From contig NZ_CAMLGT010000028.1 in NCBI RefSeq assembly GCF_946479605.1, positions 1-22,171 on the forward strand: a DNA stretch of 22,171 nucleotides. The letters run 5' to 3'. The translations under genes and the position numbers were made by a program. Shown here one piece after another: positions 6,646 to 12,770 of the stretch. Below the pieces are notes generated by a model. The model saw only the letters and a program-made list of their open reading frames with translations. It made no database searches and was not told the DNA's origin. Every line of letters starts with the position of its first letter. Within the stretch, counting starts at the first letter, position 1. Source of the DNA: an uncultured Lacibacter sp. (lineage in GTDB: Bacteria > Bacteroidota > Bacteroidia > Chitinophagales > Chitinophagaceae).

Positions 6646-7902
6646 TTAACTCAATTTCTGCATGGCTGTTTTGAGTTTGGCCAAAAACTCCGGTATCTCT
6701 TCCTTATGACATGTACCTACACTCAAACGATACCAGGGAGATTCTTTTCCTGCACCGAAAGCATAGAATGGAACAATAGCCAGTTTTGCTTCTGCCAATA
6801 CATAATTTGTCACATCGCTTTGTGTTGCTAAAATTGTTCCGTCTGCCGTTTTCTTTCCCTTGAGATCAACTTTTATGGTAAGATAAATGGCGCCCTGTGG
6901 TGCCACCACATCCACAGCAAACCCTTCACTCTTCAGCTGCAGGAATCCTTTTGATATTTCTGAAAGACGGTAATGAATTTCTTCTTTGAACTGTGTTAAG
7001 TACCGATCAATATTTTCCCTCTGTTGCAAATAAGCTGCTGTTGCTTTCTGCTCGGCCATTGGTGCCCATGCACCCACATGCGAAAGAATGGCTTTGATCT
7101 TACTGATAAGATACTCAGGACCCACACTCCAGCCCACACGCACACCGGTTGCAGCAAATGCTTTACTGATGCCATCAACAAACACAGTGTACGCTTTCAT
7201 TTCGGGGCGAAGTGAAACAGGGTTATCATGTTTGTTTTCGCCAAACGTGAGTGTCCAGTACATCTGATCGAACATGAGGTACAGCTTCTTCTCATTTTCT
7301 CCACGTTCCTTGTTTTCTTCAATGATCATATCGCAGATCTTTTCCAGCTCTGCTTTGGGAATCATGGTACCGGTTGGGTTTTGTGGTGTACACAAACAAA
7401 GCAACGCAGCGCCTTTAATATGCGGTGCAATATCAGCAGCCGTGGGCATGAAATTATTTTCAGGTGTTGCTTCAATCACCACATGCTCGGCCTCATTAAA
7501 ATGTGTGTAATGATTATTGTTCCATGAAGGGGCAGCATAAATTACTTTATCGCCTTTATCAACAATTGCACGGAAGATGGCATAAATAAGCGGACGTCCG
7601 CCAGAAGCGATCTGAATTTCATTCACACCATAATCCAATCCTTCACGTTCTTTTAAAAACTGCAATACACTTTGGCGAAGTTCCAGGATACCTTCTGCAG
7701 CAGGGTAAGTGGTATGATGTTGCTTATACGCAGTAATGATCTCGTTTTCCAGTTCCTGCGGAATAGGAAATACTGAGCTGTCGAAATCGCCGATGGTAAA
7801 ATTGTAAATGCGTTCGCCGTTGCGGATACGTTCTTTTATCTGGTTACCCAGTTTTACAATTTCAGAACCAACCAGTGTTTCAGAAAGTTGAGAAAGCTTC
7901 AT
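6646..7902 (-). CDS. Class I/II PLP-dependent aminotransferase (aspartate/aromatic type)
   Basis: A 418-residue fold-type I aminotransferase, cytosolic. Motifs seen: N-F-T-I-G-D-F at 34-40, the phosphate-binding A-S-G-G-R-P at 99-104, N-P-T-G at 175-178, the ring-binding D212-Q-M-Y215, and the Schiff-base Lys247 in D-G-I-S-K-A-F-A-A-T-G-V-R-V-G-W. Y-R-L-S-V-G near the end supplies the carboxylate-binding arginine. It belongs to the broad aspartate/tyrosine/aromatic group; the actual amino acid cannot be read from sequence. The frame is open to 7992, but residues encoded upstream of 7902 look untranslated, and a good -7 element (TACATTTG, complement of 7922-7929) lies inside that extension, so transcription begins just ahead of the ATG at 7902. 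It shares only superficial similarity with the other aminotransferase in the window. Confidence 0.9.
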   Translation of the reverse strand: MKLSQLSETLVGSEIVKLGNQIKERIRNGERIYNFTIGDFDSSVFPIPQELENEIITAYKQHHTTYPAAEGILELRQSVLQFLKEREGLDYGVNEIQIASGGRPLIYAIFRAIVDKGDKVIYAAPSWNNNHYTHFNEAEHVVIEATPENNFMPTAADIAPHIKGAALLCLCTPQNPTGTMIPKAELEKICDMIIEENKERGENEKKLYLMFDQMYWTLTFGENKHDNPVSLRPEMKAYTVFVDGISKAFAATGVRVGWSVGPEYLISKIKAILSHVGAWAPMAEQKATAAYLQQRENIDRYLTQFKEEIHYRLSEISKGFLQLKSEGFAVDVVAPQGAIYLTIKVDLKGKKTADGTILATQSDVTNYVLAEAKLAIVPFYAFGAGKESPWYRLSVGTCHKEEIPEFLAKLKTAMQKLS

Positions 7903-7921
7903 ACCTGTTTTTTTAAAAGCG

Positions 7922-7929
7922 CAAATGTA
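7922..7929 (-). promoter_or_regulatory. -7 promoter element of the aminotransferase gene
   Basis: TACATTTG on the minus strand matches TAnnTTTG exactly, about 20 bases upstream of the chosen ATG at 7902. No clear TTG lies at the -33 position (GTTC there), so activity is inferred from the -7 element only. Confidence 0.45.
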
Positions 7930-8054
7930 GGGCAAGAATAACCAAAAACGAACAGTTGATCGTTTTTGATGCCAGGCGCACATACCGTACAATCAGCACG
8001 AATGACCTGCCCGCAAAATTGAGGGATATATTCCTGTTTTTCAAGCCGATGCCC

Positions 8055-8088
8055 CGTTTTGTTGTGCAAAACGAAGTTGATAATTTAA
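8055..8088 (+). promoter_or_regulatory. Tentative dnaN promoter overlapped by an inverted repeat
   Basis: TTTG (8058-8061) is followed after 19 bases by TAATTTAA (8081-8088), six of eight matches to the Bacteroidota -7 element. The -33 element sits in a perfect inverted repeat, CGTTTTG (8055-8061) and CAAAACG (8067-8073) with a 5-base spacer, a plausible protein-binding site. Confidence 0.35.
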
Positions 8089-8156
8089 CCCTTATCTTGC
8101 AGGCTTAACAGCTAATTATTCACTACCTTCCACGTTATTAAATACAGAACAGCGTT

Positions 8157-9272
8157 ATGAAGTTTATCGTTTCGTCTTCGGCTTTACTGAAACAGCTGCA
8201 GCAGATCAATGGTGTAATTAATGCCAACACCGTGTTACCCATTCTTGAAGATTTTTTGTTTGAGATCAATAAAAATAAACTCACTGTAGTTGCTACGGAT
8301 CTTGAAACTGTGATGAAGATCCACATGGATATTGAGGCAAAAGATAACGGAAGAGTGTGTATTCCGGCCCGCATCCTGATGGATACGCTGAAGAACCTGC
8401 CCGATCAGCCACTTACGTTTAATATTGATAAAAACTTTGGTATTGAAATTACCAGTGACAGCGGTAAGTACAAAGTAATGGGCGAAAACCCTGATAACTT
8501 CCCGAAAGAACCGGTGGCAGATGATACTACTTCATTTACTACTACCTCTACTGCTTTGGTAACAGCTATCAACAAAACCTTGTTTGCTGTAAGCAATGAT
8601 GATCTGCGCCCTGCAATGACGGGTGTGTATTTTGAACTTGATAAAAAAGGATTGACGTTTGTTGCAACGGATGCCCATCGCTTGGTACGTTACAAGCGTA
8701 CTGATGTAAGTTGCCCCAAAAGCGAAAACTTCATCGTTCCAAAAAAACCATTGAACTTATTAAAAACAGCATTACCCGGTAATGAAGATGAGATCACCAT
8801 CTCTTACAACAGCAACCACCTGTTTGTAATGCATGGAACAACGGAACTTGTCTGTCGTTTGATTGATGCCCGTTTCCCCGATTATAAAGTGGTGATCCCT
8901 GCTGATAATCCTTACAGCATGATTGCCGGCCGTAATGAATTGGCTGGTGCGTTGCGTCGTGTAAGCGTGTTCAGTAACAAAAGCACAAACCAGGTGGTGT
9001 TAAGCATCAGCGGAAGCCAACTGCAACTGGCAGCGCAGGATGTTGATTTCAGTTTTGAAGGAAATGAGCGTATGAAATGCCAATACGATGGTGAGGATAT
9101 GCAGATCGCTTTCAATGCAAAATTCCTGGTTGAAATGCTGAATGCTGTTGAAACTGATGAAGTGAAAATGGAACTGAGCACTGCTACAAAAGCTGGTCTT
9201 ATTAAACCTACTGAACAAAACGAAGGTGAAGATGTACTGATGTTGGTAATGCCACTGATGTTGAATCAATAA
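8157..9272 (+). CDS. dnaN: DNA polymerase III beta subunit (sliding clamp)
   Basis: The 371-residue product is the ring-shaped dimeric clamp that tethers DNA polymerase III and other partners to DNA. The start M-K-F-I-V-S-S-S-A-L-L-K-Q-L, the domain-1 segment V-L-P-I-L-E-D-F-L-F, the T-D-A-H-R-L-V-R-Y motif near residue 175, and the end V-M-P-L-M-L-N are characteristic; three clamp domains of about 120 residues fit the length. Partners bind a hydrophobic pocket between domains 2 and 3. It is not next to dnaA or recF here. It is transcribed alone from a region with a palindrome (8055-8073), and terminates at 9373-9404 after a degraded repeat. Nothing is missing. Confidence 0.97.
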   Translation: MKFIVSSSALLKQLQQINGVINANTVLPILEDFLFEINKNKLTVVATDLETVMKIHMDIEAKDNGRVCIPARILMDTLKNLPDQPLTFNIDKNFGIEITSDSGKYKVMGENPDNFPKEPVADDTTSFTTTSTALVTAINKTLFAVSNDDLRPAMTGVYFELDKKGLTFVATDAHRLVRYKRTDVSCPKSENFIVPKKPLNLLKTALPGNEDEITISYNSNHLFVMHGTTELVCRLIDARFPDYKVVIPADNPYSMIAGRNELAGALRRVSVFSNKSTNQVVLSISGSQLQLAAQDVDFSFEGNERMKCQYDGEDMQIAFNAKFLVEMLNAVETDEVKMELSTATKAGLIKPTEQNEGEDVLMLVMPLMLNQ

Positions 9273-9284
9273 AATAAAGCTTGA

Positions 9285-9341
9285 AACCCTGAGCGATTGT
9301 CGAAGAGTTTTGGTCTGTATCGAGGGGAGTCGAGATGCAGG
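9285..9341. repeat. Degraded dispersed repeat (CCTGAGCG...TCGAGATGCAGG type)
   Basis: Sequence CCCTGAGCGATTGTCGAAGA (9288-9307) and, further on, GGAGTCGAGATGCAGG (9326-9341) resemble the two halves of the CCCTGAGCGnAGTCGAAGGG / TCGACTCCGCTCGA palindromes I recall from intergenic regions of Bacteroidota. Here the halves are no longer well paired, so it looks like a decayed copy behind dnaN. Confidence 0.4.
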
Positions 9342-9372
9342 CTATATACAAACAAACCAATACTAACTGCCG

Positions 9373-9404
9373 AATCCCGCTTTTAAAAGCGGGATTTTCG
9401 TTTT
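9373..9404 (+). terminator. Intrinsic terminator downstream of dnaN
   Basis: AATCCCGC (9373-9380) and GCGGGATT (9389-9396) flank TTTTAAAA, forming a perfect 24-bp palindrome followed by TTCGTTTT. Confidence 0.85.
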
Positions 9405-9477
9405 ATGAAATACCCATTGCAGGGTATAGCTACTCAACAGCTGTCGGATATCTTGCATTGCAGCAAACAAACCATCA

Positions 9478-10161
9478 ATGCATCATTATTTAAAACGCAG
9501 TACTGCTTTTTTTCTTTCAGTTTTACTATTCAGCAACACAGTTTCGGCACAGGATGATTTCGGAAAAGGATTTGCCATACAGGCGGCCTTGCCCGTGAAA
9601 AACGGAACCTTCAGTGGCGAAGATTTTGGTGAAGTAAACAAAGGCAACCAGGGATTTTATTTTCAGATTAGCCGGCAATCATACATGGGAGAAAACGATC
9701 TTTACTTCCATAGTTATAAATCGATAGGGCTTGCATTTCGTTCTACCAACATTACTATTAAAGACGGTGATTATAAAGGCACCAATTTAAAAATTACAAG
9801 TGTTGAACTTCCCATAGGTATTGGTGCATACGGCAAGTTTTTTGGTGTGTTGCCGTTAGGCTTTACCGCCGGAGGATATCTTGCTGTGCCTTTGCAATAC
9901 GAAGGCACTATCCGCAAAACCAATAAACCCGATTATGCATTTGGAAACAAGTATGAAAAGCCTTTAGGGTATGCAGGAATACAAGCCAACCTTATGCTTA
10001 ACCTGCATTTTAAAAAGTTTGCATTCATCCGCTTAATGGCAGGTGGCCACATGGGACTTATTGCTGCATACAAAGCCTGGCCCGAAGGTTCAACCGCAAC
10101 ATATAAAACACCGTTGCCCACAAATTTTCAGGTTGGTGCAGAAATTCTTTTTGCAAAGTAG
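9478..10161 (+). CDS. Secreted protein, possibly a small outer-membrane beta-barrel
   Basis: A 227-residue protein with a clear signal peptide (K6-R7, hydrophobic stretch, cleavage after S-N-T-V-S-A at about residue 24). The mature part alternates hydrophobic and polar residues in short strands rich in Gly and aromatic residues (for example G-F-Y-F-Q-I-S-R, S-I-G-L-A-F-R, L-P-L-G-F-T-A-G-G-Y-L) and ends in F-Q-V-G-A-E-I-L-F-A-K, the pattern of an outer-membrane barrel strand, although the last residue is Lys and not the usual Phe. I recognise no named family. It is transcribed alone between two terminators (9373 and 10187). ATACCC/GGGTAT arms at 9410-9427 lie in its upstream region. Confidence 0.75.
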   Translation: MHHYLKRSTAFFLSVLLFSNTVSAQDDFGKGFAIQAALPVKNGTFSGEDFGEVNKGNQGFYFQISRQSYMGENDLYFHSYKSIGLAFRSTNITIKDGDYKGTNLKITSVELPIGIGAYGKFFGVLPLGFTAGGYLAVPLQYEGTIRKTNKPDYAFGNKYEKPLGYAGIQANLMLNLHFKKFAFIRLMAGGHMGLIAAYKAWPEGSTATYKTPLPTNFQVGAEILFAK

Positions 10162-10186
10162 AAAGGAAGGTTAATGTAGGTTTAGT

Positions 10187-10212
10187 ATCCCGCTTTACAG
10201 CGGGATTTTTTT
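10187..10212 (+). terminator. Intrinsic terminator
   Basis: ATCCCGCT (10187-10194) pairs with AGCGGGAT (10199-10206) around a TTAC loop, followed by seven T. It ends the transcript of the secreted protein; the stop codon of the convergent gene at 10211 lies inside its T-run. Confidence 0.85.
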
Positions 10213-10654
10213 ATTGAACAGAAATGTTGTTTGCTTTGAATGCAGTGATGATGTTACTCATTTTCTCGATTGAAAAACCATCATCATTACAACCAACGCT
10301 GAACACTTTTCTTCTACCCTTTTTAATCTTTAAAATGTCATTCTTTTGTTTCACACTTAATCCTTCAAACGAAGTTTTTACTTTCCGGAGTTTTGAGAAA
10401 TAACTTTTCGAATAAAAATGAAGTTCTTTTGTTTCTTCATCAAATCGTATTTCTTCAAGTTTGGTATATTGAAGAAGACTGATGATATTTCCAAGGAAAA
10501 GAATCCCGAAGACAAGATAAACCGTATCTATTTTTTTACTGGCTGTTATAAAATAAAAAACCACAAAAAACAATATCATAAACACAAGCTGTAGTATTAT
10601 AGATATAAAGAATCGCCTGTTTGTTAGCGGTTCGTCGGTGGTAAAAATTCTCAT
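10211..10654 (-). CDS. Two-helix membrane protein with C-terminal PH-like domain, unknown function
   Basis: The 147-residue product has two hydrophobic helices (about 15-37 and 43-61), leaving the N-terminus and a C-terminal domain of some 85 residues on the same side, probably the cytoplasm (positive charges K/R on both ends). The C-terminal part (I-R-F-D-E-E-T-K-E-L-H-F-Y, then a basic S-K-L-R-K-V-K stretch) has strand spacing like bacterial PH-like membrane proteins, but I do not recognise a specific family. It is a lone gene, divergent from the zinc-ribbon gene with 56 bases between starts. The local sequence is visibly more AT-rich than its neighbours, which may hint at a more recent or less constrained gene. 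Confidence 0.7.
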   Translation of the reverse strand: MRIFTTDEPLTNRRFFISIILQLVFMILFFVVFYFITASKKIDTVYLVFGILFLGNIISLLQYTKLEEIRFDEETKELHFYSKSYFSKLRKVKTSFEGLSVKQKNDILKIKKGRRKVFSVGCNDDGFSIEKMSNIITAFKANNISVQ

Positions 10655-10710
10655 CGTTAATAGTTGATGTCGTTGAAATTAATCAATCTTTTTCATTGTA
10701 TTTTTAAGCT

Positions 10711-11148
10711 ATGAGCTTTTTCATCCTTAATACATACGACAATTATATTGATGCAAATCTTCACCTCATGCAGTTACAGGAAGAGGGCATCAACTGCTGG
10801 CTCAAAGATGAACATACGGTTACGATCGATCCTATTTTAACCAATGCCATCGGTGGTATTAAGCTGATGGTGCATGAAACGCAAAAAGAACGTGCAAAGG
10901 ACCTGCTGCGTACCATCATCAACAAAGCAAAAGAGAACAGGGCCTGCCCCCATTGCGGTTCACTGAATGTTGAATACATTGTGAGCAACCGCAAACCATC
11001 AAACTGGTTAAGCGCCATCGTTACGTTCTTCTTAGGCAGCTATGCCATGGCATCGGAAAAAGTATATCACTGTTTTGATTGCGGAAAAGAATTTGAAGAT
11101 GTAAAGCAAACTTCGGCAGCGGAAACCGAAAAGCCAGTTGAAGAATGA
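10711..11148 (+). CDS. DUF2007-like domain protein with C-terminal zinc ribbon
   Basis: A 145-residue soluble protein. Residues 4-70 resemble the DUF2007 (putative signal-transducing protein) fold: an opening beta strand and helix (Y-D-N-Y-I-D-A-N-L-H-L-M-Q-L-Q-E-E-G-I-N-C-W-L-K), then G-G-I-K-L-M-V and a helix of E-R-A-K-D-L-L. From about residue 78 a zinc ribbon follows with knuckles C-P-H-C-G and C-F-D-C-G-K-E-F, separated by a hydrophobic stretch of about 20 residues (W-L-S-A-I-V-T-F-F-L-G-S-Y) that could be a short membrane-contacting helix. The tail is acidic. A TATTTTTA element ends 5 bases before the ATG, so the message may be almost leaderless. Role unknown; binding of a partner or nucleic acid is a guess. 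Confidence 0.8.
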   Translation: MSFFILNTYDNYIDANLHLMQLQEEGINCWLKDEHTVTIDPILTNAIGGIKLMVHETQKERAKDLLRTIINKAKENRACPHCGSLNVEYIVSNRKPSNWLSAIVTFFLGSYAMASEKVYHCFDCGKEFEDVKQTSAAETEKPVEE

Positions 11149-11154
11149 GTAGTA

Positions 11155-11190
11155 AGAACAAGTTATAGTGTTGTTCTACTTTAAACATTT
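11155..11190 (+). terminator. Weak intrinsic terminator candidate
   Basis: AGAACAA (11155-11161) and TTGTTCT (11171-11177) form a 7-bp stem with a 9-base loop; T-rich sequence follows only after about 10 bases (ATTTTTTC). Confidence 0.3.
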
Positions 11191-11239
11191 TTTCTTCATC
11201 CCTTTTTCCCTTCGTAACTTTTGGTGAAATAACGTTGCC

Positions 11240-12064
11240 ATGTGGAACCAAATCCTGGAACATTTTCAAACACTTGAACAACGTCCGTTGGAACGGATGG
11301 CGATTCTTGTTGGAGGTCTTCTTTTCTTCTGGATCATAGAAGGTGCCATTCCTTTGTTTTCACTCAATTATAAAAAAAGCAAGCTGCGGCATGCAGGCGT
11401 AAATTTTGTTTTCACTGTCATTCATCTCATCATTCATACTTTCCTGGCCATCTTTATTATTAAACTCAGCGATTGGTGCCTGCATACAGAGTTTGGGTTG
11501 GTATACTGGACTAATGCAAATGTGTTTTTCACTATCATTATTGGTGTGCTGGCGCTTGATTTCAGTAGCTGGCTGGTGCACCTGGTTATGCATAAAGTGC
11601 CGCTGCTTTGGCGGTTTCACCTGGTTCACCACAGCGATACAAATGTAGATGTAACCACCGGGCTGCGCCACCATCCAGGCGACAGTGTTCTTAGGGGTCT
11701 GTTTTTTCTTTTACTCATTTTCATTTCCGGTGCGCCCATGTACAGTGTTATGATCTACCAAACACTGGTGGTGCTGGCAACTGCTTTTACTCATGCAAAC
11801 ATTAGCCTGCCACCAAAACTCGACAAGGCGTTGAGCTGGTTTCTTATTTCGCCCAATATGCATAAAGTGCATCACCATTGGAAACAACCTTATACTGATA
11901 CCAATTATGGAGCAGTATTCTCTATCTGGGACAGGTTGCTGGGCACTTTCTCCTCGCTCGACCCAAAGGATATCAAATACGGACTTGACCGTTATTACCC
12001 TGCCGATAAGGATGAAGATGTGATGAAACTCATGGTAAAACCGTTCAAAAAACTCGACGAATAA
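11240..12064 (+). CDS. Sterol desaturase / fatty-acid hydroxylase family protein
   Basis: This 274-residue integral membrane protein belongs to the di-iron fatty-acid hydroxylase superfamily, which oxidises lipid substrates at the membrane using oxygen. Four hydrophobic segments lie at about 20-40, 52-78, 92-113 and 152-184. The histidine boxes are all present: H114-L-V-M-H118, H127-L-V-H-H131, H144-H145, H185, and H208-K-V-H-H-H213. W-D-R-L-L-G-T-F near residue 230 is the family's usual closing motif. Known family members act on sterols, sphingolipids, carotenoids or alkylglycerols, and Bacteroidota make sphingolipids and sulfonolipids, so a membrane-lipid substrate is reasonable but unproven. 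It appears monocistronic, and an AT-only hairpin at 12106-12136 follows it. Confidence 0.92.
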   Translation: MWNQILEHFQTLEQRPLERMAILVGGLLFFWIIEGAIPLFSLNYKKSKLRHAGVNFVFTVIHLIIHTFLAIFIIKLSDWCLHTEFGLVYWTNANVFFTIIIGVLALDFSSWLVHLVMHKVPLLWRFHLVHHSDTNVDVTTGLRHHPGDSVLRGLFFLLLIFISGAPMYSVMIYQTLVVLATAFTHANISLPPKLDKALSWFLISPNMHKVHHHWKQPYTDTNYGAVFSIWDRLLGTFSSLDPKDIKYGLDRYYPADKDEDVMKLMVKPFKKLDE

Positions 12065-12213
12065 ACAGATTTGGCTGCTTTTTACCTACCCGATCAGCTC
12101 CTCTCAAATTTTTTTTCATTTTTCTTAAAAAAATTTTTACAACTAAACTACTGTTTTACAGTGCTTTAGTCTTTGCATGCTATCGTTATCTGCCAGCTAC
12201 TAAAAAAAAGATG

Positions 12214-12254
12214 GTACTTTGTGTTGCATAGTACTGAAATATCTCTTAGTTTTG
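12214..12254 (+). promoter_or_regulatory. padR-pspC promoter with overlapping operator candidate
   Basis: TTG (12224-12226) lies exactly 20 bases ahead of TAGTTTTG (12247-12254), a full match to the Bacteroidota promoter. The -33 region is centred in an inverted repeat, GTACTTTG (12214-12221) against CATAGTAC (12227-12234), complementary at 7 of 8 positions with GTACT/AGTAC at the ends. A PadR dimer bound here would cover the -33 element. The predicted start near 12260 leaves a leader of about 90 bases before the ATG at 12353. The rest of 12065-12352 shows only AT-rich sequence and the weak hairpin at 12106-12136. Confidence 0.6.
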
Positions 12255-12352
12255 TTTTGTCAATGTAATTAAGTTGTGCAATGGCTGTTGAACGGGAATG
12301 AGCTCTTCCAAAAACACACCCTTTGCACACAGTAAAACAAACTCCTCAGGTT

Positions 12353-12751
12353 ATGAATATCGAGAACACACAAAGCCAGATGCGTAAGGGAGTCCTGGAG
12401 TTTTGCATTCTCTCCGTTATCCAACGGGGCGAGGTGTACCCCAGTGATATTATTGAGGAAATGAAGAAGGCGAACCTTAACATCCTCGAAGGAACCCTGT
12501 ATCCACTACTTACCCGGTTGAAAAACGCCGATTTGCTAACGTATCGCTGGGTGGAAAGCAGCAGTGGACCTCCCCGCAAGTATTTTTCACTAACAGAAAA
12601 GGGCGCTGCCTTTTACAAAGAACTGGAACAAACATGGAATGAAATGGCCAGTTCGGTAGAAACTGTAACCCGGCCAAATGGTAAACCAAATGCCACCGTA
12701 ACCGGCGAAAGTATAGAAGTGCATCCTCCTTCAGCTGAAAGCCCACTTTAA
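12353..12751 (+). CDS. PadR-family transcriptional regulator
   Basis: The 132-residue product is a winged-helix repressor of the PadR family. Residues 1-80 show the family order: M-R-K-G-V-L-E-F-C-I-L, then G-E-V-Y-P-S-D-I-I-E-E-M, then I-L-E-G-T-L-Y-P-L-L-T-R-L (recognition helix, around 43-55), and the wing W-V-E-S-S-S-G-P-P-R-K-Y-F-S-L-T-E-K-G. A helix A-F-Y-K-E-L-E-Q-T-W dimerises. The last 30 residues form a polar Pro/Ser/Thr tail. The frame is open to 12323, but 12353 (M-N-I-E-N-T-Q-S-Q-M-R-K-G) is the start I expect for this subfamily. The pspC-like gene begins 19 bases after the stop, so the two form an operon; PadR most likely represses this operon, its usual arrangement in Bacteroidota. 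Confidence 0.93.
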   Translation: MNIENTQSQMRKGVLEFCILSVIQRGEVYPSDIIEEMKKANLNILEGTLYPLLTRLKNADLLTYRWVESSSGPPRKYFSLTEKGAAFYKELEQTWNEMASSVETVTRPNGKPNATVTGESIEVHPPSAESPL

Positions 12752-12770
12752 CCATTAAACTGTTATTATT

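Noticed and set aside
7902..7992. Longer N-terminus of the second aminotransferase
   Set aside because: It contains a consensus -7 element and the sequence is unlike any aminotransferase N-terminus.
12106..12136. AT-only hairpin after the sterol-desaturase-family gene as terminator
   Set aside because: The stem has no G-C pair and an 11-base loop; such pairing is expected by chance in an AT-rich gap, so it was not listed as a feature.
12299..12400. Short ATG frame beginning M-S-S-S-K-N-T in the padR leader
   Set aside because: It overlaps padR in another frame and has no sign of coding constraint.
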